Below, piece after piece: positions 8,691 through 18,000 of a stretch of DNA of 64,000 bases. The translations under genes and the position numbers were made by a program. Below the pieces are notes generated by a model. The model worked only from the letters and a program-made list of their open reading frames with translations, was not told where the DNA came from and made no database searches. Numbering within the stretch: position 1 is the first letter of the stretch; each line of letters opens with the position of its first letter. Location: the NCBI GenBank assembly GCA_965203305.1, contig OZ241874.1, positions 2,232,001 to 2,296,000 on the forward strand. The letters run 5' to 3'. Source of the DNA: Bin80 sp965203305. Lineage in GTDB: Bacteria > Bacteroidota > Rhodothermia > Rhodothermales > Bin80.

Positions 8691-10066
8691 GCTAGGAAAT
8701 CACCAAGAAGCTGCACTCTGGAAGGCTTCCGTGCCGGTTCCCACTGCAGACCATCAAGAGCCAGTCCAGCTGGCAAAGCGTTTTCCGGGTATCGTGTTCC
8801 CTGTACATCCGTACTGAATGTGATTTTCCGGAGAGAATCTCCTGCAAACTGCATGCGAACCTCATCACCAGATGCTTCCAGAGCTCCGTCCGCTACACCA
8901 TCTTCATCCGTACGGAAATATATGGCTTCTGCATTCGGACCGACCCTGAAAATACGAAGAGAATCCTCATGAATTGTGCTGACAAGGGTTCGCCCCTTAA
9001 CCTGACTGATCCGACTGATCAGACTATCCTCCTGTGCAACGAATGCGTTCCCCCAGATAAACAGAGAATCCATAGTCCCATCCTTTATGACCACCTTCAT
9101 GGTATCCCCCGTCAATTGTGTCTGCTCCGTCCAAATGAAGGGATGCCCGTACAGCCAGATCAGCTCCTGTGAATCACTGTCCGAACGGTCGTATATCATT
9201 GAGTCTGCGAGAGCGGTCAGCGAACTGTTCCAGACACGAACTCTTCTGCTTGCTTCAAGACGAGAGTTGTCTTGACGATCCTGTATGCGAAGAAGCTCTG
9301 CCCGGACGATCAGGGTATCCACAGAAAGTGAATCCTGTTCAAGATAGACCAGCAAAGGAGAACCCCGAATAATGCTTAGAGAATCTTCAGCATTGTACTC
9401 CATCCTCTCTCCTGTAATCCAGGTTGTATCCCGATCCGAAACAGTCAGATAACGCACAGAGCCACGGGCAATCGAATATGCAGTCTCTCTGTAATGCATA
9501 AGAGAATCCGATGTCAGCTTCATCCCCTCGGACTCCATCCTGACATTCCCGCCCAAATCTGCAATCTCGTCTTCTGTCCAGTACAGTCCAGTGTCTCCGG
9601 TGAGCGTTGTTGTGGAATCCTTCAGAACCAGACCTTCTGGAAATTCTATCCGCTTCTCATCTGCATAATGAATTCCAAATGGCGATGATGTGACAACTTC
9701 CCCGTCCGTCAAGCGGACATTCCCTGTTGCCCGCCCTATGTTCAATTCTTCATCATAGTCCAGGGAGTCCGCCCGGAGTGTATCCCCTTCATCAATCAGC
9801 ACCGCATGTTTCATAAAGGATGTCCTGCGCCTTGTGACATTTCGGAGTGCCTGCTCTGCTGTGATTTGTGTTGTGCCGTACATGACATGTACGTTCCCTC
9901 TGATTTCCTGCAGAAACCCTTCCGGGGTCTGCATGCCAATCAGCGAATCCCCTGACACAGATACAGAGTCTGTATCTGCATGAGCAAAAAAGCTCTGGGT
10001 ATGCTTATAACTGCTGCCCTGTGGCATGAACAGTACAACAAGTACCCACAGTATCACTGCCCTCAT
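8666..10066 (-). CDS. OstA/LptA-like periplasmic LPS-transport protein
   Basis: A 466-residue protein with an N-terminal hydrophobic segment (MRAVILWVLVVLFMPQGSS) that suggests a signal peptide. The mature part has many short beta-strand repeats of the OstA/LptA jellyroll type (GFLQEIRGNVHVMYGTTQITAEQA, DTLRADSLDYDEE, GRATGNVRLTDGE, LTGDTGLYWTEDE). This family carries LPS across the periplasm. The protein is longer than E. coli LptA (about 185 residues), as is usual for OstA-like proteins of the Bacteroidota. The ATG at 10066 overlaps the lptC stop by 4 bp, so the two are translationally coupled. It could be named lptA; I leave the symbol empty because this multi-repeat form is not strictly orthologous. 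Confidence 0.85.
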   Translation of the reverse strand: MRAVILWVLVVLFMPQGSSYKHTQSFFAHADTDSVSVSGDSLIGMQTPEGFLQEIRGNVHVMYGTTQITAEQALRNVTRRRTSFMKHAVLIDEGDTLRADSLDYDEELNIGRATGNVRLTDGEVVTSSPFGIHYADEKRIEFPEGLVLKDSTTTLTGDTGLYWTEDEIADLGGNVRMESEGMKLTSDSLMHYRETAYSIARGSVRYLTVSDRDTTWITGERMEYNAEDSLSIIRGSPLLVYLEQDSLSVDTLIVRAELLRIQDRQDNSRLEASRRVRVWNSSLTALADSMIYDRSDSDSQELIWLYGHPFIWTEQTQLTGDTMKVVIKDGTMDSLFIWGNAFVAQEDSLISRISQVKGRTLVSTIHEDSLRIFRVGPNAEAIYFRTDEDGVADGALEASGDEVRMQFAGDSLRKITFSTDVQGTRYPENALPAGLALDGLQWEPARKPSRVQLLGDFLAWIREWEF

Positions 10067-10758
10067 GGATCACGAGCAATCTCGGCTGCAAACGGGCCAA
10101 TCTGATATGAACTCAAATCTTCTCTGGCCTGAAGCCCCGTTCCAGAAACTACTTCCTCTGGCGTTCGGATGCGTACAAAACTCTCCGTCCTTAATAGCTG
10201 TTCTCGCTCCCACCATTCAACTCGCTCGGTCGTCAGTATTCTGTTATCACTTGTTGCTATGCGGACTCGTCCCTCTGCGACAAAATACTCCTCATTCTTG
10301 TAATGGGATACGCGGTCCGCCTCCAGAAATGCAGACATGACTCCCAGGGAGTCATACATTTCAATCTCTACCTTCCGCTGCACCCCTCGCAAGTGCTGAA
10401 TGGTGGAATCCTGTTCACCAGACCACTGCACATGATCGGCAGACAGAATCAGTCTTGTACGGCTTTCGTTGTCTTCAGAATCTGCCTGCGACAATACAAT
10501 TTGAACGTTCCAGCTTTCCCTGGAAGGCCCGGAAGCAGGCGATGATCCATGAGTCCCTGAAAAGTCCTGGCGCGTGCAGGATGACGAGAGGAAAAAGAGA
10601 AGAAGCGGAACAAGCCAGAAACATACCGGAGAATGACCTGTACGGAAGGCGATATCTGTAAATCGAAGCGGCGAAATCAGAACTCTGGACAGGCAGAACG
10701 CCGTCTGGTATGTGTGAGCGGGAAACGAGATTCGAACTCGCGACCTTCTGCATGGCAA
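10063..10758 (-). CDS. lptC: LptC-like LPS export lipoprotein, start uncertain
   Basis: The protein has a hydrophobic segment with a lipobox (FWLVPLLLFFLSSSC) followed by an LptC beta-jellyroll (LILSADHVQWSGE, SAFLEADRVSHYKN, YFVAEGRVRI, LTTERVEWWERE). The gene sits directly before the OstA-like gene with a 4-bp overlap. The start is a problem. The only standard start codon in this frame is a TTG at 10758, inside the tRNA-Gly gene; between the tRNA end (10717) and the signal peptide there is no ATG, GTG or TTG in frame. The real start may be a rare codon (CTG or ATT near 10690) or the 5' end may contain a sequence error. The coordinates given are the maximal frame. Confidence 0.7.
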   Translation of the reverse strand: MPCRRSRVRISFPAHTYQTAFCLSRVLISPLRFTDIAFRTGHSPVCFWLVPLLLFFLSSSCTRQDFSGTHGSSPASGPSRESWNVQIVLSQADSEDNESRTRLILSADHVQWSGEQDSTIQHLRGVQRKVEIEMYDSLGVMSAFLEADRVSHYKNEEYFVAEGRVRIATSDNRILTTERVEWWEREQLLRTESFVRIRTPEEVVSGTGLQAREDLSSYQIGPFAAEIARDP

Positions 10759-10789
10759 GCAGATGCTCTACCAACTGAGCTATTCCCGC
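10717..10789 (-). tRNA. tRNA-Gly (GCC)
   Basis: A 73-nt cloverleaf reads on the minus strand. The acceptor arms GCGGGAA and TTCCCGC pair fully, the D arm reads AGCTCAGTTGGTAGAGC, and the anticodon stem TCTGC/GCAGA has loop TTGCCAT, giving anticodon GCC. The T arm reads GCGAGTTCGAATCTCGT. The discriminator base is U, as expected for glycine, and CCA is not encoded. It lies just upstream of lptC, whose maximal frame overlaps it. Confidence 0.95.
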
Positions 10790-10843
10790 GGAACTGCAGG
10801 TGCTTACACTGCACTGTTCTGTGAACTGTTCCAATGAGCGGTG

Positions 10844-11899
10844 CTAGGAACCCCTGGAGTGTAACAACCCCTGCTTCAGAAGTAATTCTGCATTCAAAAT
10901 TGCTCCGCCTGCGGCACCGCGCACGGTGTTATGCGAGAGAACAACAAACTTGTAATCCAGAACCTCGCAGGGACGAATTCTTCCAACGCTGACTGTCATG
11001 CCATTGCCGAGATCCGAATGCCGTCTGGGTTGCGGAAAACGCTCGTCCCTAAAAACATGCAAAAAGGTTTCAGGTTCGGTCGGCAGGTTCATATCCCGGA
11101 TTGGACTGACGAAGGACGCAAATGCATCCTGCACTTCATCTTGCACGGCATTGGATTTCAGTTTGACAGAAACACATGCAAGATGCCCCTCAAGAACCGG
11201 CACACGGTTGCACTGCGCACTGATCGTAATTGATTCGAAATTCAGCTCTGTACCGATCAGGTTCCCCAGCAGTTTGTTTGGTTCATGCACCAGCTTATCT
11301 TCTTCTCCTCCAATGAAAGGCACAACATTCGCCAGCGCATCCAGAGAAGAGACTCCGGGATATCCGGCACCAGAGAGAGCCTGCATGGTCGTGACCTGAA
11401 CCAGCTGCACACCAAATCTGTCATGAAGTGGCTTGAGTGCACAGGTTAGCCCGACCGTGGAACAGTTGGGATTGGTTACAATATAGCCTGCACTCTGCCA
11501 ATCCTGGGTTTTGATGAGAGCAGTGTGATTCGGATTGATTTCGGGAATAAGCAGGGGAACACCGGGATGCATCCGAAAGCTTTTTGCATTCGAGATGACC
11601 GGATATCCTGCCCTGGCCAGCCTAGGCTCTGCCTTATCAGCAATTGAGGCATGCAACCCGGAAAAGACAAAATCGCATGGGAGATCATCACGGAGCGGCA
11701 GAACCTCCATGGATGCGGCAGAATCTGGAATTTTCGCAGCACCAATCCAGTTCACAGACTCGCCATACTGGTGTCCTGCTGACTTTTCGGATGCCACCAG
11801 TGCGGTGATCTTAAACCAGGGATGCCCTTCCAGAAGCTCAACAAATTTCTGGCCGACTGCACCTGTCGCTCCAATAATTCCTGCCCTGAGCATACTCAT
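10844..11899 (-). CDS. asd: aspartate-semialdehyde dehydrogenase
   Basis: Reduces aspartyl phosphate to aspartate semialdehyde, the branch point to methionine, threonine and lysine. A 351-residue protein with the NADP-binding loop GIIGATGAVGQKF at the start, the catalytic Cys in TNPNCSTVGL (about residue 147) and the motif QALSGAGYPGV. Its sequence is of the archaeal/chlamydial-like branch (long, with the SVKLKS and GRIRPC blocks) rather than the E. coli branch. The ATG at 11899 is followed by a second ATG at 11893. It lies 141 bp downstream of metX on the same strand and is probably part of the methionine gene cluster. Confidence 0.93.
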   Translation of the reverse strand: MSMLRAGIIGATGAVGQKFVELLEGHPWFKITALVASEKSAGHQYGESVNWIGAAKIPDSAASMEVLPLRDDLPCDFVFSGLHASIADKAEPRLARAGYPVISNAKSFRMHPGVPLLIPEINPNHTALIKTQDWQSAGYIVTNPNCSTVGLTCALKPLHDRFGVQLVQVTTMQALSGAGYPGVSSLDALANVVPFIGGEEDKLVHEPNKLLGNLIGTELNFESITISAQCNRVPVLEGHLACVSVKLKSNAVQDEVQDAFASFVSPIRDMNLPTEPETFLHVFRDERFPQPRRHSDLGNGMTVSVGRIRPCEVLDYKFVVLSHNTVRGAAGGAILNAELLLKQGLLHSRGS

Positions 11900-12040
11900 C
11901 CAGTTGAGTCATTGAATGGTTCAGAGCGAGCGTGATACAGCTCTCCGCGATCATTGTGCCCTGCACAACACAACAGACAGGCAAGACGGACCCGTGCCTG
12001 AACGCAACAGATCACAATAACTGCATCCACAGGAGATGAA

Positions 12041-13144
12041 TCAGACGCATGGACTCAGATCTGCCTCCTTCTCTGCCGGTGACTCAATGAGCGGGTCAAT
12101 GGCACGGCAGCGCCATTCCAGTATGATTTCATTCAGCTCATCCTGATCAATCAGGAAGGTATCGTGTCCGTGAGGGCCTTCCATGACTGCAAGTTCCGCA
12201 TGGGGGATATGGTTAAAAAGTTCTTCCTGCTCCTCCAGCAAATACAGGACATCTGATCGAATTCCTACAGATAGTACAGGCTGGGCAATCACCGATAGCG
12301 CAGCTTCGTACTCTCCCCTGCCCCGGGCTACATCATGCGTATCCATTAATCGGGTCAGGTATACATAACAGGCAGGATCAAACCGGTTAGTGATTTTATC
12401 ACCATGATATCGGAGCCAGGTCTCCACATTGAAGGAGCCTGCCTGCCCCTGTTCACGACTGAATCTGGATTCGAAGGATCCCAATGATCTGTATGAAACC
12501 ATTGCCATCATGCGTGCAGCTGCCAAGCCGTTTTTAGGAGGCTCATGCGGCTTGTACGCACCATCTTTCCACTTTGGATCGGCATAAATAGCCTGCCGCT
12601 GCGCTTCGCTCCAGCCAATACACCAGGGGGAATGTCTCCCGCCTACTGCGATGGGCACAATTCCCTGCACATAATCCGTCCCATAGTATGCCCATTCAAG
12701 GGCCTGCATCCCCCCCAGACTTCCGCCAATAGCAAATGCAATCTTGCGAACACCAAGACTGTCCAGCAACATCCTATGAAGCCTGACTGTGTCCCGCACA
12801 CTCGCTTGGGGAAGGTCCGCCCCATATGCCCTGCCCGTTTCCAGATTCACGGAGATTGGGGACAGAGTCCCGTACGGAGATCCGATTACATTGGCACACA
12901 CAACAAAGAATCTTTCTGTGTCCAGGGCTTTTCCCGGGCCAATGCACCTGGACCACCAAGACTGGGCATCTGGAGTACTCGTGAGAGAGTGTCCGACTAC
13001 AATCACATTGTCTCCCGCCTCATTCAGCTTCCCCCAACGCTCGTATCCTACAGGGACATCTGTTAGCAGAGCCCCACTCTCAAACTCAATGGCCGGTATG
13101 GTAGCTACTCTTGGCATCCGATCCCCGGGCGGCGTACCCGTCAT
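12041..13144 (-). CDS. metX: homoserine O-acetyltransferase
   Basis: Acetylates homoserine with acetyl-CoA, providing the substrate of the neighbouring sulfhydrylase. A 367-residue alpha/beta-hydrolase with the nucleophile elbow GGSLGGMQALEWA (Ser near residue 143), the oxyanion region VVGHSLTSTPDA, the Asp in VGIRSDVLY and the catalytic His in EGPHGHDTFLID. The length is typical of the family. Some MetX-like proteins use succinyl-CoA or act on serine, which the sequence alone cannot settle; the context favours acetylation. The ATG at 13144 lies 27 bp after the metY stop, so the pair is probably one operon under the SAM riboswitch. Confidence 0.93.
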   Translation of the reverse strand: MTGTPPGDRMPRVATIPAIEFESGALLTDVPVGYERWGKLNEAGDNVIVVGHSLTSTPDAQSWWSRCIGPGKALDTERFFVVCANVIGSPYGTLSPISVNLETGRAYGADLPQASVRDTVRLHRMLLDSLGVRKIAFAIGGSLGGMQALEWAYYGTDYVQGIVPIAVGGRHSPWCIGWSEAQRQAIYADPKWKDGAYKPHEPPKNGLAAARMMAMVSYRSLGSFESRFSREQGQAGSFNVETWLRYHGDKITNRFDPACYVYLTRLMDTHDVARGRGEYEAALSVIAQPVLSVGIRSDVLYLLEEQEELFNHIPHAELAVMEGPHGHDTFLIDQDELNEIILEWRCRAIDPLIESPAEKEADLSPCV

Positions 13145-13170
13145 GAGTACGCCGCCTGACTAGAGAGATA

Positions 13171-14499
13171 TTATGCTGGAACTGCTGTTCCGATGGAGCT
13201 CAAAGCACTGGCAAAATCAGATTTAATATCATCAATGTGCTCAATCCCCACGGAAACCCGAATCAGATCCTCGGTGACTCCCGAAGCGATCTGCTCTTCA
13301 CGAGCCAGCTGCTGATGGGTCGTTGAAGCAGGATGGATCACCAGCGTTTTGGCATCTCCCACATTGGCAAGATGACTGGCGAGTTGCGTATTGTTCACAA
13401 ACGCCTGGCCTGCTTCCAGCCCGCCCTCAACTCCAAAGGAAAGAACCGGACCATATCCATTTTTCAGGTACTTCCGGGCATTGCTGTGATATGGATGCGA
13501 CTCCAGCCCTGCGTAGCTGACCCAGGAAACTTCTGGACGCTCTTGCAACCATCTTGCAAGCTCCAGGGCATTGTCGCAGCTTCGCTGTACACGAAGTGAG
13601 AGCGTTTCAAGCCCCTGAAGCAGCAGGAATGATCCGAACGGGTTCTGGCACGGTCCAAAATCACGGAGTCCTTCCACACGCGCACGGAGGATGAACGCCA
13701 GGTTGGCTCCAAGTACTCCATGGGGACCAAATACATCCCAAAAGCTCAGTCCGTGGTATCCCGGAGATGGCTCCGTAAAAGCAGGGAAGCGTCCGTTGTC
13801 CCATGGAAATGTCCCTGCATCCACAATCACACCGCCAATTGTGTTTCCGTGCCCGCCGATCCATTTGGTGGCACTGGCAACGACAATATCCGCACCATAC
13901 TCTATCGGGCGGCACAGGTACCCCGCCGCGCCAAATGTGTTGTCTACTACCAGCGGAATTCCTTTTCGCTTGGCGACTTCGGAGATCGCCTCGAAATCAG
14001 GCACATTGAATTTGGGATTCCCGATGGTTTCCAGATAGATCGCTTTTGTTCGATCATCAATCAGTGCTTCAATGGAGCGTGAACTGTCCCCATTCGCAAA
14101 CCGAACGCTGATCCCAAGCCTCGGAAGAGAGATCTTGAACTGATTGTAGGTTCCACCATAGAGATAGCTGGATGAGACGATATTGTCTCCTGACTCTGCC
14201 AGCGTGGACAGAGCAAGAAACTGGGCTGCCTGGCCACTGGAAGTTGCCAAGGCTGCCAATCCGCCCTCAAGTGCTGCAATTCGCTTCTCAAAAACATCAT
14301 TGGTCGGATTCATAATCCGGGTGTAGATGTTTCCGAACTCCTTGAGTGCAAACAGATTTGCTCCATGATCCGTGTCATTAAAGACATAGGAGGTTGTGGC
14401 ATAAATCGGAACAGCACGCGCATTGGTTGCCGGATCCGGTTCCTGCCCTGCGTGAACCTGAAGCGTTTCAAAGTGAAGAGATTGACCGTTTTGTGACAT
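13171..14499 (-). CDS. metY: O-acetylhomoserine sulfhydrylase (PLP-dependent)
   Basis: Converts O-acetylhomoserine and sulfide to homocysteine. The frame opens at 14556, but I take the ATG at 14499 (442 residues) because the family begins there (MSQNGQSLHFETLQVHAGQ). The PLP-binding Lys is in VVASATKWIGGHG. Other family blocks are YATTSYVFNDTDHGA, YTRIMNPTNDVFEKR, ATSSGQAAQF and HPASTTHQQL. The long form, with an insertion after GVLGANLAFILRARVEG, is typical of MetY rather than MetB or MetC. No ribosome binding site is seen, as is usual in this group of bacteria. It is the first gene after the SAM-I riboswitch. Confidence 0.93.
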   Translation of the reverse strand: MSQNGQSLHFETLQVHAGQEPDPATNARAVPIYATTSYVFNDTDHGANLFALKEFGNIYTRIMNPTNDVFEKRIAALEGGLAALATSSGQAAQFLALSTLAESGDNIVSSSYLYGGTYNQFKISLPRLGISVRFANGDSSRSIEALIDDRTKAIYLETIGNPKFNVPDFEAISEVAKRKGIPLVVDNTFGAAGYLCRPIEYGADIVVASATKWIGGHGNTIGGVIVDAGTFPWDNGRFPAFTEPSPGYHGLSFWDVFGPHGVLGANLAFILRARVEGLRDFGPCQNPFGSFLLLQGLETLSLRVQRSCDNALELARWLQERPEVSWVSYAGLESHPYHSNARKYLKNGYGPVLSFGVEGGLEAGQAFVNNTQLASHLANVGDAKTLVIHPASTTHQQLAREEQIASGVTEDLIRVSVGIEHIDDIKSDFASALSSIGTAVPA

Positions 14500-14580
14500 G
14501 AGATTGCAAGTCTTGTTAAGGGTTATGTTAGACGCACAATGCCGAACCCTTATCAAGAAGTTCTGACTTTCCCACAGAAG

Positions 14581-14609
14581 CCTCTTCCAGGCAGGATGGA
14601 CGGAAGAGG
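14581..14609 (-). promoter_or_regulatory. hairpin, possible expression platform of the SAM riboswitch
   Basis: On the minus strand CCTCTTCC and GGAAGAGG pair around a 13-nt loop, between the riboswitch and metY. A second hairpin (GAACCT TATAC AGGTTC) lies just upstream of it, near 14617-14632. No T-run follows, so a plain intrinsic terminator is not shown. Confidence 0.4.
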
Positions 14610-14646
14610 TTGGACTTGAACCTGTATAAGGTTCACGCCCTTCCGC

Positions 14647-14762
14647 TCATCTATCCCTGCGTATTGCAGGGCAGGAAGTGGCACCTTCCACACGAGGTGT
14701 CCAAGCCTCGAGGGGGGTTGCCAGGGCTTCACGGGGCCTGAACCCTCCACCCTTCTTGATGA
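14647..14762 (-). ncRNA. SAM-I (S-box) riboswitch
   Basis: The minus strand carries the S-box signature: TCATCAAGAAGGGTGGAGGG, then GGCCCCGTGAAGCCCTGGCAACC, GGAAGGTGCCACTTCCTGCCC and the closing GGGATAGATGA that pairs with the opening TCATC as helix P1. The kink-turn, pseudoknot loop and GGTGCxAxTTCC segment all match the SAM-I pattern. It lies about 150 bp upstream of metY, so binding of S-adenosylmethionine should lower expression of metY, metX and possibly asd. Confidence 0.93.
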
Positions 14763-14787
14763 ACTGCACGGACATCATGCAATTGGT

Positions 14788-14803
14788 CTAATATACGAAT
14801 TAT
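14788..14803 (-). promoter_or_regulatory. probable promoter of the riboswitch-metY transcript
   Basis: The minus strand reads ATAATTCGTATATTAG. The last eight bases, TATATTAG, match seven of eight positions of the Bacteroidota -7 box TAnnTTTG and lie about 25 bp upstream of the riboswitch. The same 16 bases occur on the plus strand at 26461-26476. Confidence 0.5.
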
Positions 14804-14948
14804 TTTTGAAAAGTTCCACCTTTTTTATTTTTTTTCTCTGTGACTTCATTTTTTTCTTGCGGACCTCTTCCGGTTGAGGGAGTGCAATCCTGGGATTTCG
14901 GAGCAAGGCCCATGAGAGAAGTGGAGTTTTTGCATTTCTCAAAATCAA

Positions 14949-14982
14949 AGCACCCCGATATGTCATTGCATACCGGGGTGCT
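14949..14982 (-). terminator. intrinsic terminator of the large secreted-protein gene
   Basis: Arms AGCACCCCG and CGGGGTGCT pair perfectly and the inner bases extend the stem with G-U pairs. On the minus strand the stem is followed by a T-rich run (TTTGATTTTG). It starts about 30 bp after the stop of the gene at 15011. Confidence 0.8.
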
Positions 14983-15010
14983 CCGTTTCACGCTAAACGG
15001 TTTCCTTTTC

Positions 15011-18000
15011 TTATTTCACAAGCGTCATCCGTCCAGTCTTCACATGCCGACTTTCCGTTCCGGTTGCAATCAGCCGATACAGGTAGGTTCCACTCGCCAG
15101 ACTGGTTGCCTGCAGCTCCACGCTCCGGTTCGCCCCTGCCTCCACCTCCTGCGCTGGCAATACCATCACCTCCCGCCCCAGCATGTCTACAATCTGGATC
15201 TGCACCTGCGCATTCTCTGGCAGGTCAAACTGGATTCTTGTGCTCGGATTGAACGGGTTCGGATAGTTGCCATGCAGCGCAAACTCCGTTGGAAGCTCTG
15301 CACTCTCCTCCACCCCGGTCACCGTCTGTACCGGGACGATCTCCCCATTCCGGTCCACCCCAAGAATGGTCAGATCAGCCCGCATCCCTGACAGGTTGAA
15401 TACCAGCGTCTGGCCAGCATACCCGTACAAGTCCAGTTCGTAGAACTCCTCTACGGCTCCCTCTGTGGACTTCACCTGCATGACCTGCACCGACGGATCC
15501 AGCGAGGCGTATCGCCGGGTGTCCTCATCCAGCATCAGGTTCCCCGCCAGGGTCATTACCGGCATCATGGGATCGTTCGAGTCCATGACCTGCACCTGCG
15601 CTGCTCCGAGATCCGCCGATCCGTGCACCAGCCGCACATCTGCTTTGGTGGCCACCGAAGAAGTCATCCGCATGTCAAGCACCTTCAGCTTTGGTTCTGC
15701 CAGACTCCCGTGGGCAATCACCACCGTGTTCGTGTTCGGATTCAGGGACAGGGTGCTCGTGATCGCCTGCTCTGCTGGCACTCCCGCCGCCTGGATCTTC
15801 AGTTCATGGCTGCCGTCCCCTACCGGACGGTAGGCTGTGGCACTGCGGAACTGCATTCCGCTGCCAATTCGGATGTCCCCCAGATGCAGGTCTATCGGGC
15901 TTGTCAGTGGCAGGTTGTGAATGAACTGCAGGTTCGCCCGTCCCGCACTCAGATCGGCCTGGTCAATCGGATTCTCAATCCCGTTCGCCGCAACCCCAAA
16001 GATCGCACAGCTCCCCAAGCCAATCCCCTCCTGCGTCAGGTTCACCACTCCGTTCAGGTAGCCGTTCACGGCAAACGATTCCGCATCCGCCTGGGCGGGA
16101 GCCCGTCCCGCCAGCTGTGCCTTCTCTTCCCACATGCAGTCCCACTGCACGATCCGGAGTCCGCTGGCATCTGCCACATTCCGCAGTCCTGCCGCCGCCA
16201 GCCGGATGTTCGTATTCGTGGGCAATGACTCCGCCCCCAGATCCACCTTCCAGAACAGATCCGCATGCACATCCAGCGTCAGACTGCCACCCGCCGTAGG
16301 AACCGTGAGGTTCTCCCATTTTGGCATGTCTCCCTCTGGGAGCATGACTGGAGTCACAGTCACGGCGGTCGTGTCATTCAGATCGGAAGGCAGCTGCAGG
16401 ATGAGCGGACGGTAGTACGACAGGGTATCGCGGTCTGTTTTATGGTCCATTCCTACCGGGAACAGATACCCCCCGCTCTTGAAGCCGTCTCCTGCCGTTC
16501 CCTGTAACAGGTGCCGAGCGACCGGACCGCCGACATACGACTGGCGGGAACCTCGAAGGATCGTGCCCTTGCACTCCTCGTCACTGTCTGCCCCGCACCT
16601 GCTCCCTGTCTGCGCCGTACTCCGACCACGGAGCTCCTGTTCTGCCTCTACATTCTGCACCGTCCATGTAAACATGCTGTCCATCGGCATGCTGTGAATC
16701 TTCCCCTGCCGGAGCGTCAGCGTGGCCATCTTCTGCTGCGTGACATCGCTTTTCAGCAGCAGTCCCTTGGCATTGTTCACCACCACACTGTGCAGTGCCG
16801 TCGTGTCCCCGGTCATCACCTCCTGCACCTCCTCACCTTTGAACTCCACCTGCACATCCAGATCCCCCTTCTTCGCAAAGTGGAAGTCCCCGTGCACCAC
16901 CAGAACCGGAATCTTGATGCTTCCGAAGGTAGACCTCTTGTACCGGGACGCATCCGATACCACCAGAAAGTCCCCCATCACCGTCTTCGTCGTCATCGGA
17001 TGCAAGGTGACCCCCGACAAAACCGTGTCCGCACTCACCAGACTCCCCCTGCGCTGCGTGAAGTTTCCCTTGATCAGCACAGTTCGCCGGACATCATCGC
17101 TACTCCATTGCAGGCTCAGACCACCCGTATCACGGAGAGTCAGATTCCCCTGGAAGGTAAGACTGTCAGAAGTGTACGGAAACAGCGTCGCCGAACGAAG
17201 TTCAACATCCTTCACGATCGTCACCTTCTTGCCCCCCGTGTCTACATAGCCCTGCATGGCCGACAGACTGTCCAGCACCAGGGTGTGCTCCGTATCTTTG
17301 GTCAACAGACGCACGATCCCATCCTGGTTCCCGGTTCCAGGGGTCTTCGTCCCGTCAAACATCACCGTGCCGAGTTTGCTGGCAGGACCAATACTGGTTT
17401 CCTTGCTTCCTTTCGGGACCATGATCTTTCCCGTCAGGCTCCCGTGCAGCTCCAGTTTGACATCCGGTCGGGCAATACCTTTCAAATTCTTCCCCCTCGT
17501 GGTGGCCGGACCCAGCAGCAGCGTCCCGTCTCCCAGATCCACCATCGCGTCTTTCGCAATGGTCACCTGAGCGGTATTGTGGGCATACTCTCCCTGCAGC
17601 ACCCGGCCCAGTACATGCAGGTCCCCGCCCCCGGTCATCAGTTTGCTCTTGCCACTCACCATCACCTTGCCATGCACCCTCACATCCTGCCCCCTGGTAT
17701 GCAGTTCGCCTGCCGCCACCTCCACACTGTACCGGTTCACCTGCGCGAGGGCATCTTGGGCATTTGTACCGCTCGCGGTACGATGCAGCGTAGAGACACC
17801 CACCGTCAGTATTCCGTCCACCGTCAGCTTCCCTTTGGTGACCATCAGCTTTCCAGGCAGCGAGCGGTCGCCCGGCACCATGATCTCCGCCTTTGCATGA
17901 TCCACGATCACATCCCGCGGATCGAACCATTCCAGATCCCCCTCCGTCATCTCCCGCTCACCCGGGGTGATGTAGGTCAACATATACCGATCCGCCACAT

